The translations under genes and the position numbers were made by a program. The notes beneath the pieces are model-generated. The model was given only the letters and a program-made list of their open reading frames with translations, did no database searches and was not told where the DNA came from. DNA of 64,000 nt from CBDCVO01 sp965223085 (GTDB taxonomy: Bacteria > Pseudomonadota > Gammaproteobacteria > Ga0077536). This document shows positions 27,047 to 35,002 of the stretch, piece by piece. Location of the stretch: the NCBI GenBank assembly GCA_965223085.1, contig OZ244981.1, forward strand, positions 1,488,001 to 1,552,000. The letters run 5' to 3'. Each line of letters begins with the position of its first letter. Position 1 is the first letter of the stretch.

Positions 27047-27071
27047 GAGTAGCTTGCCCTCCTCACACTCA

Positions 27072-28016
27072 CTACTCGTCCGATCGCAGTGCGGCTAAAA
27101 TTTTATCCGCGCCGTCAGCGAGTAGCCTGCGCCCGAGCTCGATTCCGAGCTCCGTTGCGGCGGCTCGCGGCCCGCGTTGATGGTGCTTGATCAATTGCCG
27201 ACCGTCCAAGGAGGCGACTAATCCAGCGATCTCGAGCTCAGCGCCATGCACCGTGGCGTGTGCGGCGATCGGTGCCTGACAGCCACCATTTAAACATTTA
27301 TTCACCGCCCGCTCGGCGTCCAACGCAACGTGCGTGACGCCATCGTCAAGCGGTGCGAGCAGTGCCGTGATCGCACTATCGTCGCACCGGGATTCGATGC
27401 CAATAATGCCCTGACCTACCGCTGGCGTCATCACATTTAGCGCAAAATGTGAACTTATTTCGTGCGCGAGGCGCAAACGGTTCAAGCCCGCACTTGCCAA
27501 CACGATGCCGTGATAGCCTCCGCGTTTAAGTTTGTCGAGTCGGGTGGTGACGTTGCCGCGCAAATCTTGAACCTCGATTTCGGGACGTAACGCGAGTAAC
27601 TGTGCGCGCCGCCGCAAACTCGAAGTGCCCACAACGGCTCCCGCTGGCAAATCGTCGAGGGTGCGGCCGTTGGTTCCTACCCACGCGTCCCGGGGATCGG
27701 CACGCGGCAATACGACCGTGATCTGCAAGCCGGGGGGCAACTCGACCGGTACGTCCTTCATGGAATGCACCGCGATGTCAGCGCGCTGCGCGCGCAGCGC
27801 CGCTTCAAGCTCTTTAATGAACAGACCTTTGCCGCCCACTCGGGCGAGCGGGGTATCGAGTAGAATATCACCTCGCGTGGTAACTTCGAGCAACTCGACG
27901 TGCAACTCGGGATAGACGCCGAGCAATTGAGATTTGACATGCTCTGCTTGCCACAAGGCGAGCTTAGAGCGGCGCGTTGCAATGCGGAGCGTACGATGGT
28001 GCCAAATTTCGTCCAT
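27072..28016 (-). CDS. hemC: Porphobilinogen deaminase (hydroxymethylbilane synthase)
   Basis: HemC polymerises four porphobilinogens on a dipyrromethane cofactor. Visible are RIATRRSKLALWQA, VHSMKDVPVELP, GTSSLRRRAQL, and the NGGCQAPIA motif whose cysteine (about residue 246) holds the cofactor. ATG at 28016 is preferred; a longer frame would start at a TTG that lies inside an inverted repeat at 28040-28057. First gene of the heme operon. Confidence 0.96.
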   Translation of the reverse strand: MDEIWHHRTLRIATRRSKLALWQAEHVKSQLLGVYPELHVELLEVTTRGDILLDTPLARVGGKGLFIKELEAALRAQRADIAVHSMKDVPVELPPGLQITVVLPRADPRDAWVGTNGRTLDDLPAGAVVGTSSLRRRAQLLALRPEIEVQDLRGNVTTRLDKLKRGGYHGIVLASAGLNRLRLAHEISSHFALNVMTPAVGQGIIGIESRCDDSAITALLAPLDDGVTHVALDAERAVNKCLNGGCQAPIAAHATVHGAELEIAGLVASLDGRQLIKHHQRGPRAAATELGIELGRRLLADGADKILAALRSDE

Positions 28017-28039
28017 AACAGCAGCGTTCACGATGTCAT

Positions 28040-28057
28040 ACAACCGTGTCCGGTTGT
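28040..28057. promoter_or_regulatory. Inverted repeat in the hemC leader
   Basis: ACAACCG (28040-28046) and CGGTTGT (28051-28057) form a perfect 7-bp stem with a 4-base loop, 24 bases before the preferred hemC start. It could be an operator or a hairpin in the hemC leader. No known consensus was recognised. Confidence 0.3.
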
Positions 28058-28251
28058 AAGTATGCTAAAGGCTCGATCCAGGCTCGGCAATGAGCGAGAA
28101 CGCGTAGCCGGGATAGTGCACGAGGGTCACGGATGATGACGAAAGACAGGTGCGAACGAGCGCGGTGCCGGCGCCCGAATCGTCGCCGTAGCGACAGTGG
28201 GGGTGATGCACGCGCGCAAAGAGCGCCTCGTGCAATATCCGGGTTAGGCTT

Positions 28252-29214
28252 ATGTCACTAAAAATCGGCGTCATAATGGACCCCATCGCGGCGATCGAGC
28301 CGGCTAAAGATACGACTTTAGCGTTGTTACTGGCGGCCCAAGCCCGCGGCTGGCAGCTCGAGTATCTGGAACTCGGCGATTTGAGCTTACGCGACGGTGT
28401 CGCTTACGGCTCGACCCGCGCACTGGCGGTACAAGATTCAAACGCGTCGTGGTTTGAATTTCTCGATGCACCGAAATTCGCACCCCTAGCGGCACTCGAT
28501 GTCATCTTGATGCGCAAAGATCCGCCCTTCGACACCGAATATGTTTATGCCACCTATTTGTTAGAGCGCGCGCAAACAGCCGGTGTGCTGGTGGTCAATG
28601 ATCCACGTGCTTTGCGTGATGCCAACGAAAAACTTTTTACGGCCTGGTTTGCCGATCTCTGCCCGCCGACCTTAGTGGGGCGGCGACATGCATTGTTACA
28701 TGCGTTCTTGGATGAGCACACGGACATCGTGGTTAAACCCTTGGATGGTATGGGCGGCACGTCGATTTTTCGGGTGCGCAAAGGCGATCCGAATGCCAGC
28801 GTCATTTTTGAAACACTCACCGCGATGGAGACGCGTTATTGCATGGCGCAACGCTATATTCCCGAAATCGTTGCTGGGGACAAGCGCATTCTCGTTATCG
28901 ATGGCGTTGCCGTGCCGTATGCGCTTGCACGCATTCCGCGTGAAGGTCAATTGCGTGGCAATCTCGCCGCAGGTGGGCGCGGCGAAGGTCGTCCTCTGAG
29001 TGCCGCCGATGAACATATTTGCGCGCGCGTGGGGGCCGAATTAAAACGCCGTGGTTTGTTATTCGTGGGCCTCGACGTGATCGGCGCGCATCTGACCGAG
29101 ATCAACGTTACCAGCCCGACTTGTGTGCGGGAACTAGAAGCACAATTTAATATCAAAATAGCTGATCAACTCATGACTGCGATCGCCACCCGCGTATCCC
29201 AGGCTGCACCATGA
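28252..29214 (+). CDS. gshB: Glutathione synthetase
   Basis: GshB joins gamma-glutamylcysteine and glycine with ATP. The 320-residue ATP-grasp protein has MRKDPPFDTEYVYATYLLE, VKPLDGMGGTSIFRV, and the C-terminal NVTSPTCVRELE region. The family-typical start MSLKIGVIMDPI is kept by ATG 28252. It overlaps tonB (ATGA), and the gshB-tonB-yqgE-ruvX order is conserved in pseudomonads and relatives. Confidence 0.97.
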   Translation: MSLKIGVIMDPIAAIEPAKDTTLALLLAAQARGWQLEYLELGDLSLRDGVAYGSTRALAVQDSNASWFEFLDAPKFAPLAALDVILMRKDPPFDTEYVYATYLLERAQTAGVLVVNDPRALRDANEKLFTAWFADLCPPTLVGRRHALLHAFLDEHTDIVVKPLDGMGGTSIFRVRKGDPNASVIFETLTAMETRYCMAQRYIPEIVAGDKRILVIDGVAVPYALARIPREGQLRGNLAAGGRGEGRPLSAADEHICARVGAELKRRGLLFVGLDVIGAHLTEINVTSPTCVRELEAQFNIKIADQLMTAIATRVSQAAP

Positions 29215-30242
29215 CGACGTCCACGAGCTATCTCGAGCCGATCGTGCTAGGCGATGCCGGCGCGACCGATCGGCTCGGGCTTACGTTGTGTCTCGCGGCT
29301 TTGGTGCACGTCATGATCGTGTTGGGGGTCGGGTTTGCACCGGAAGAAAAAAGTAACCCGCCTCGCGAGACCATGGAGATCGTGTTAGTAACACGACACA
29401 GGGACAAACAACCCGAGGAGACGCGAGTACTCGCGCAAGCGGATCTGCTTGGTGGTGGTGAGATCGCCGAGGACGCGCGGCCGGCAGTGCCGTTTGAACC
29501 ACCCCTACCGGCGCCGGTTCCACAGATCGCTGTTGCCACACCCCCGGCGCGCGCCCCCGCGCCGCTTCCCAGCCGCGAGCCGGAAACACCCGAGTTAAAG
29601 ACCGCCGCAGCTCCCGCTGATGAAGCACCGCGTGAGCATCCCGCAACACCTGCCCGGCTTACGCGAGATGTGCTCGAGGCGGATCTGGCAAGTGCGGCGC
29701 CCGAGTCCAGTGAGCCCGCCGAGAACAAAGCGGAAAAACGCACCCAGGAAGTACGAGAGACGCAGCCTGACCCCCTCGTCGAATCCAAGCCCAGTCCTAC
29801 CGCCGAGCAGTTAATCGCACGCTCGTTTGCCCTCGCCAGCCTTAACGCCGAGCTACAACAACGCCTCGAGGAACGGGCCGATCGGCCGCGACGAAAATTT
29901 ATTTCTGCAAGCACTCAAGAATATCGCTTCGCTTCCTACATGGAAGCTTGGCGAACAAAAGTTGAGCGGATCGGTAATATTAACTACCCAGACGAAGCGC
30001 GCCGCGAAAAACTTTCGGGAAGTTTATTGCTCGATGTCGCTTTGCTGCCAGACGGCAGCGTTGATGAGATTACAGTGCGGCGATCATCCGGCCATACAGT
30101 GCTCGATGCCGCGGCTGTGCGCATTGTGGAGCTGGCTGCACCCTATGCGCCCTTTCCCGAAGACATTCGCCGAGATATCGACGTCTTGCACATCACACGC
30201 ACCTGGAAATTCTTGAACACCGAGGAATTTCGGGCGCGTTGA
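29211..30242 (+). CDS. tonB: Energy transducer TonB family protein
   Basis: The 343-residue protein has an N-terminal membrane anchor (about residues 23-42), a long Pro/Ala/Glu-rich periplasmic linker (about 50-200), and a C-terminal TonB domain (YPDEARREKLSGSLLLDVAL, with VDEITVRRSSGHTVLDAAA). TonB-like proteins transmit proton-motive force to outer-membrane receptors. No exbB or exbD is next to it. The position after gshB matches a conserved gammaproteobacterial set. Confidence 0.88.
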   Translation: MTTSTSYLEPIVLGDAGATDRLGLTLCLAALVHVMIVLGVGFAPEEKSNPPRETMEIVLVTRHRDKQPEETRVLAQADLLGGGEIAEDARPAVPFEPPLPAPVPQIAVATPPARAPAPLPSREPETPELKTAAAPADEAPREHPATPARLTRDVLEADLASAAPESSEPAENKAEKRTQEVRETQPDPLVESKPSPTAEQLIARSFALASLNAELQQRLEERADRPRRKFISASTQEYRFASYMEAWRTKVERIGNINYPDEARREKLSGSLLLDVALLPDGSVDEITVRRSSGHTVLDAAAVRIVELAAPYAPFPEDIRRDIDVLHITRTWKFLNTEEFRAR

Positions 30243-30313
30243 GTGGTCCGAACAAGGGTGGCACATCGTTGACCCCGACGTTCGATTATTCGGTCCCATG
30301 ATAGACTGCACTC

Positions 30314-30868
30314 ATGCTCGATTTAACCAATCAGTTCTTGATAGCGATGCCCAATCTCGCGGATCCGAATTTTTCCCGCACCGTAACCTATGTTTGCGCA
30401 CACTCCGACGAAGGCGCAATGGGGATTGTGATCAATCGCCCGACCGAGCTGCAGTTGGGCGAAGTCCTAACGCAGATGGACCTCGCCGCTAAAGGCGAGG
30501 AGGTCGCGAACATGGTGGTTTTTCAAGGCGGACCGGTGCATCCCGATCGCGGTTTTATTATTCACCGTCCGTGCACAGATTGGGGTTCGACATTTCAGGT
30601 CGCGGCTAACATCGGGGTTTCGACGTCGCGCGAAATCCTTGCCGCGATCGCGCGCGGCGCGGGTCCCGATGATATCTTGATCGCCTTAGGTTATGCCGGC
30701 TGGGGCGCCGGTCAACTCGAAGGAGAAATGGCGCAAAACGCGTGGCTCAGCGGACCTGCCGATCCAGAGATTATTTTTAGTGAGGCCCCTGATGATCGCT
30801 GGGAGAAGGCTGCGCGAGCGTTGGGCATCGATCTAACTTTGCTCTCTCCGGATATTGGGCACGCATGA
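30314..30868 (+). CDS. yqgE: YqgE/AlgH family protein
   Basis: The 184-residue sequence starts with LTNQFLIAMPNLADPNF and includes GIVINRPTELQLGE and the YAGWGAGQLEGE motif, all characteristic of YqgE/AlgH. The biochemical role is unknown; in Pseudomonas, AlgH has been linked to alginate and virulence control. Its end overlaps ruvX by 4 bases (ATGA). Confidence 0.95.
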   Translation: MLDLTNQFLIAMPNLADPNFSRTVTYVCAHSDEGAMGIVINRPTELQLGEVLTQMDLAAKGEEVANMVVFQGGPVHPDRGFIIHRPCTDWGSTFQVAANIGVSTSREILAAIARGAGPDDILIALGYAGWGAGQLEGEMAQNAWLSGPADPEIIFSEAPDDRWEKAARALGIDLTLLSPDIGHA

Positions 30869-31293
30869 GCAAAGCGGCGATTACGATTCTAGCCTTTGAT
30901 TATGGCTTAAAGCGCTTGGGCGTGGCGGTGGGCCAAACCGTATCCAAAACCGCAAGTCCGTTGAATGTCATCCCGATGTGTGATGGTGAACCGCGTTGGT
31001 CCGCACTGGACGCCGTGTTTAGACAATGGCAGCCGGAGCGCCTCGTGGTCGGCATGCCGACCTACCGCGATGGTGCTGTGCATCGGCTGACCCACGTTAT
31101 CACGCGTTTCGGAGAGTCGCTGAGAAAGCGTTATTGTGTCCCGGTTGAGTATATCGACGAGCGACTTTCCAGTAGCGAGGCGGCCCACGCTAACGCCGCC
31201 GCTCGTCATGGGCTCGATGCCTGTGCGGCGCAGGTTATCTTGCAAACTTGGCTCAACGAAAGCGCCTCGGGCGGCATTGTCACAGATGCGTGA
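30865..31293 (+). CDS. ruvX: Holliday-junction resolvase-like protein RuvX (YqgF)
   Basis: This RNase H-fold protein of 142 residues begins with the diagnostic LAFDYGLKRLGVAVG and has YIDERLSSSEA near residue 95 and a C-terminal Asp region (GLDACAAQVILQ). The family is implicated in processing pre-16S rRNA ends and may resolve Holliday junctions. It overlaps pyrR by 8 bases. Confidence 0.95.
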   Translation: MSKAAITILAFDYGLKRLGVAVGQTVSKTASPLNVIPMCDGEPRWSALDAVFRQWQPERLVVGMPTYRDGAVHRLTHVITRFGESLRKRYCVPVEYIDERLSSSEAAHANAAARHGLDACAAQVILQTWLNESASGGIVTDA

Positions 31294-31792
31294 TTACGAT
31301 ATTGACGCGCTCATTGCGGAGATCGCGACGCGTGTAGAAGCGCAATTACCGGTCACATCGCGGCCTGAGCTTGCTTTGATTGGGATCCGCACCGGTGGTG
31401 TGTGGGTGGCGCAGAAGCTGCATGCATTATTGGATTTAGCGACGCCCTTAGGAGAATTGAATATCGCATTTTATCGCGATGATTTCAGCCGCATTGGCAT
31501 GCATCCGACCGTGGAACCGTCGCGTCTGCCGTTTGATGTTACCGATCGGCATTTGCTGCTCGTCGACGATATTCTCTATACCGGCCGTACGGTGCGCGCG
31601 GCAATGAACGAGATTTTTGATTACGGCCGACCCGCGTCGATCGGGCTCGCCGTCCTGTTCGATCGCAGTGGTCGCGAGTTGCCGATACAAGCTGATTTTG
31701 TTGGTGCGCATCTTTCCTTGTCGGTGAACGGTCATGCTAAACTCACCGGGCCACAGCCCCTGGGCCTCGAAACGATCAACGTCAAGTCGTGA
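31286..31792 (+). CDS. pyrR: Bifunctional pyrimidine operon regulator / uracil phosphoribosyltransferase
   Basis: The 168-residue protein has a phosphoribosyltransferase fold with the PRPP loop VDDILYTGRTVRAAM and an N-terminal GIRTGG segment. PyrR can act as uracil phosphoribosyltransferase and, in some bacteria, as an RNA-binding attenuation regulator. ATG 31286 inside the end of ruvX gives the normal N-terminus (MRDYDIDALI). No PyrR-type anti-antiterminator RNA could be recognised upstream of pyrB, so a regulatory role here is unproven. Confidence 0.93.
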   Translation: MRDYDIDALIAEIATRVEAQLPVTSRPELALIGIRTGGVWVAQKLHALLDLATPLGELNIAFYRDDFSRIGMHPTVEPSRLPFDVTDRHLLLVDDILYTGRTVRAAMNEIFDYGRPASIGLAVLFDRSGRELPIQADFVGAHLSLSVNGHAKLTGPQPLGLETINVKS

Positions 31793-31853
31793 TATCGCGG
31801 CTGATCGTGACCGGGCGGACTGTATCGCGGTACCATCTCGACACCTACATGGG

Positions 31854-32822
31854 ATGACTAAGGTCAACATTCAGCTTGACGACGCGGGTCGCCTTAAACA
31901 TTTTTTGGCGATTGAAGGACTCCCTAAAGCATTGCTCACCGAGATTTTGCGTACCGCCGAGCGTTTCGCACCCGTCGGCGATCGGGCGGTGAAAAACGTG
32001 CCGTTATTGCGCGGTAAAACTGTCGCGAATTTGTTTTTCGAGCCCAGCACCCGTACGCGGACGACGTTTGACCTCGCCGCAAAACGCTTGTCGGCCGATG
32101 TGCTCAACGTCAATATCGAGGCGAGCGCAACGCGCAAAGGGGAGTCCTTGGCGGACACGCTGCGTAATCTCGAAGCGATGCAATGCGATTTATTCGTCGT
32201 CCGCCACCACGTCAGTGGGGCGGCAGAATATATTGCCCATCAAGTCTCGCCTGCAATAGGGGTGATCAACGGTGGTGACGGGCGTCACGAACACCCGACC
32301 CAAGCGATGCTCGATTGCTTGACGATCAAGCGATCTAAGCAAGACTTCGATGGCCTCACGATCGTCATCGTCGGGGATGTTGCTCATTCTCGCGTCGCAC
32401 GCTCCGAGATCCACGCGCTTAAAACGCTAGGCGTCGCAGAACTACGCGTCGTCGGGCCAAAAACCTTGATCCCTACTGCCATAGAGCGGCTCGGAGTACG
32501 TGTGTTTCATAAGTTAGAGGAAGGCATCGCCGGCGCCGATGTTGTCGTCATGTTGCGACTCCAACAAGAACGCATGCAAAGCGCGTTGTTGCCGAGCGCG
32601 CATGAATACTATCAAGTTTATGGTATGACGGAGCGCCGCCTTAAACTTGCCGCGCGCGATGCCATTGTCATGCATCCAGGACCGATCAACCGTGGTGTCG
32701 AGATCAGCTCCGCCGTCGCCGATGGGCCGCAGTCTGTCATATTGGATCAGGTCACGCATGGTATCGCGATCCGCATGGCGGTAATGTCGATGGTAATGGC
32801 GACCCAAGCGGTGACGGGTTAG
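31854..32822 (+). CDS. pyrB: Aspartate carbamoyltransferase, catalytic chain
   Basis: PyrB condenses carbamoyl phosphate with aspartate. The 322-residue chain shows the carbamoyl phosphate loop FEPSTRTRTTF, GDGRHEHPTQAMLDC, and HPGPINRGVEI. ATG 31854 gives MTKVNIQLDD. No regulatory chain gene pyrI follows. Instead a dihydroorotase-like gene lies 5 bases downstream, as in the Pseudomonas-type ATCase-pDHOase complex. Confidence 0.97.
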   Translation: MTKVNIQLDDAGRLKHFLAIEGLPKALLTEILRTAERFAPVGDRAVKNVPLLRGKTVANLFFEPSTRTRTTFDLAAKRLSADVLNVNIEASATRKGESLADTLRNLEAMQCDLFVVRHHVSGAAEYIAHQVSPAIGVINGGDGRHEHPTQAMLDCLTIKRSKQDFDGLTIVIVGDVAHSRVARSEIHALKTLGVAELRVVGPKTLIPTAIERLGVRVFHKLEEGIAGADVVVMLRLQQERMQSALLPSAHEYYQVYGMTERRLKLAARDAIVMHPGPINRGVEISSAVADGPQSVILDQVTHGIAIRMAVMSMVMATQAVTG

Positions 32823-32827
32823 CCACG

Positions 32828-34105
32828 ATGTCGCTAAAGATCCGCGGTCCGCGCGTCATTGATCCGGCCAACGGCATCGACGCGGTGGCCGATATTTGCA
32901 TCGCTGACGGTGCGATCATCGGCGTAGGTAAAACCCCGAGTGGATTTAAACCAGAACGTCACATCGATGCGCGGGGTTTGGTCGCCTGCCCGGGTTTTGT
33001 CGACTTAGGCGCACATCTGCGCGAGCCGGGGTTTGAACACAAGGCGACGATCGTGGGCGAAGCGCGTGCCGCTGCCGCGAGTGGCTTCACTACCGTGTGC
33101 GCGACGCCCGATACTTCGCCGGTGTTCGATACCCCGGCGGTCGCAGAACATATCGCGCAACGGGGTACGCGCTCTGGTGCCGCACGGGTGAAATATCTCG
33201 GCGCGCTTACCGTCGGCTTGGGGGGTGAAATCTTAGCCGAGATGCATGCGCTGAAAAAAATCGGCTGCGTTGGCGTGACGAACTGCAGTCATGTCATCGA
33301 AGACACGAGCGTGTTACAGCACGCTTTGGCTTATGCGGCGAGCGCCGGCCTAACGGTTTTCTTACACTCGGAGGATTATTGGCTGGGGCGCGCGGGTCAC
33401 ATGCACGAAGGCGCGACCAGTACGCGTCTCGGTGTGCCTGGGATCCCGGCGGCTGCCGAAGAAATCGCCCTGCATCGCCATCTCGCTCTCGTGCATGCGA
33501 CTGGTGCGCGGGCGCACTTTTCGCGTTTATCTTGCGGCGGTTCGGGTCGTTTAGTCGCGGCCGCGCGTCGGCGCGGCTTGCCTGTAAGCGCCGACGTATG
33601 CCTGTTGAACTTACGCCTAACCGATGAGGACGTGGGTGCTTATGATGTCAATTGCCATGTCCGGCCGCCCTTACGCAGCTCGCGCGACCGCCGTGGTCTG
33701 GGGCGCGCCGTCGCACGTGGCATGATCGATGCTGTGACGGCGCACCACGAACCTCATGATGCGGACGCTAAAGCAGCGCCGTTTGAAGTCACCGAACCGG
33801 GTGTTTCTGGCTACGATACGTTTTTACCGATTCTGCTCGAACTGGTCGCTCAAGGCATGTTTGATTTGAGTGCCGCCATCACCGCTGTGAGCACGGCGCC
33901 CCACCGTATTCTGGGGCTCGACGGCGGCACTTTGAGTGTCGGAGCGCCGGGTGATTTGTGCGTCTTCGATCCCCGGCGCGTTTGGGAAGTCAGCGCCGAG
34001 ACGATGTTGAGCGCGGGTAAAAACACGCCTTTTCTTGGCCGTACCGTGCAGGGCAGGAATGTGCTCACCTGTGTTGCCGGTCGCATCGCTTATGACGATC
34101 TCTGA
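32828..34105 (+). CDS. Dihydroorotase-like protein lacking metal ligands (PyrC'/PyrX type)
   Basis: The 425-residue protein has the amidohydrolase fold of class I dihydroorotase, but catalytic residues are altered. The metal motif DxHxH reads DLGAHLREPG, so the first His is Gly. The segment that normally carries a His pair reads ADVCLLNLRLTDED, and the usual final Asp-His of xDHAPH reads AHHEPH. It is therefore probably inactive and needed to assemble or stabilise PyrB, as shown for PyrC' in Pseudomonas. It overlaps the next gene. An active dihydroorotase must be encoded elsewhere. Confidence 0.9.
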   Translation: MSLKIRGPRVIDPANGIDAVADICIADGAIIGVGKTPSGFKPERHIDARGLVACPGFVDLGAHLREPGFEHKATIVGEARAAAASGFTTVCATPDTSPVFDTPAVAEHIAQRGTRSGAARVKYLGALTVGLGGEILAEMHALKKIGCVGVTNCSHVIEDTSVLQHALAYAASAGLTVFLHSEDYWLGRAGHMHEGATSTRLGVPGIPAAAEEIALHRHLALVHATGARAHFSRLSCGGSGRLVAAARRRGLPVSADVCLLNLRLTDEDVGAYDVNCHVRPPLRSSRDRRGLGRAVARGMIDAVTAHHEPHDADAKAAPFEVTEPGVSGYDTFLPILLELVAQGMFDLSAAITAVSTAPHRILGLDGGTLSVGAPGDLCVFDPRRVWEVSAETMLSAGKNTPFLGRTVQGRNVLTCVAGRIAYDDL

Positions 34106-34985
34106 TCATGCCGCGGCGGTGCGTGCCAGCATCGTGCTGGAAGAGGCCACGATCCTCACCCACACGCGCCTGCCGGCGCAGCAATATTTCTTGCGTTTAC
34201 ACGCGCCGCAGATTGCCGCGCGTAGTCTACCGGGCGCTTTCGTACATCTACGTTGCGCGCCGCACCTCGCGCTGCGCCGCCCGATGTCGATCCTCAACGC
34301 CGATAGCCACGCGGGAGAGCTCGATATTCTTTATCGGGCCCATGGTTATGGAACTGAATTACTTGCTCAACGTAGCTGTGGGGAGCGGCTGAGCGTTCTG
34401 GGACCAATCGGGCGCTCGTTTAAACTCAGTGGCTTTGCTGACAGAACGCTGTTGCTCGGGGGCGGTATCGGCATTCCACCGCTCGTGTTCCTAGCGCTAC
34501 ATATCAAACGCAGCGGGCAAGGTCGCCCGATGGTGCTAATGGGCTCGGAAGTACCGTTTCCATTCACCGCGCAACCGTCGCGTATTTTGGTACCAGGGTT
34601 ACCGCCGGAAGTGATCGCGACCATGCCCTTGCTCGAAGACCACGGCGTCGCGGCGCGGCTCGCGAGCCAACAGGGTTTTGCTGGTTGTTTCGATGGCTTA
34701 GTTACCGAGCTCGCGGAAGCGTGGCTCGCTGAACAGGGCGGCATGAACGGCGCGACGATCGAAGTCTTCGCGTGCGGACCGACGCCGATGCTGCGCACCG
34801 TGGCGGCACTGTGCGCACGGCATCAGCTCTCCGGCGAGCTGTCACTCGAAGAACATATGGCCTGTGCCGTTGGTGGCTGTGCCGGTTGCACGGTCCGCGT
34901 GCAAACGCCGCGGGGACCCGCGATGCAGCGCGTATGCGTCGACGGGCCGGTATTTGCAGCCGATAAAGTCATGTTCGAGAACTAG
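34092..34985 (+). CDS. PyrK-like dihydroorotate dehydrogenase electron transfer subunit
   Basis: This 297-residue flavoprotein has a ferredoxin-reductase-like FAD domain (RRPMSILNAD), an NAD-binding region (LLLGGGIGIPPLVFLA), and a C-terminal [2Fe-2S] cysteine cluster (ACAVGGCAGCTVRV plus a later Cys). This is the architecture of PyrK, which couples PyrD-B to NAD+. No pyrD lies beside it, and gammaproteobacteria normally use a quinone-linked PyrD, so its partner is uncertain. The ATG at 34092 overlaps the end of the dihydroorotase-like gene by 14 bases. Confidence 0.82.
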   Translation: MTISDHAAAVRASIVLEEATILTHTRLPAQQYFLRLHAPQIAARSLPGAFVHLRCAPHLALRRPMSILNADSHAGELDILYRAHGYGTELLAQRSCGERLSVLGPIGRSFKLSGFADRTLLLGGGIGIPPLVFLALHIKRSGQGRPMVLMGSEVPFPFTAQPSRILVPGLPPEVIATMPLLEDHGVAARLASQQGFAGCFDGLVTELAEAWLAEQGGMNGATIEVFACGPTPMLRTVAALCARHQLSGELSLEEHMACAVGGCAGCTVRVQTPRGPAMQRVCVDGPVFAADKVMFEN

Positions 34986-35002
34986 CGCGGTACAATCTGC
35001 GC

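Noticed and set aside
29228..29914. A 228-codon frame on the minus strand opposite tonB
   Set aside because: Composition is only the reverse of the Pro/Ala-rich TonB linker; tonB is supported by its C-terminal domain and conserved gene order.
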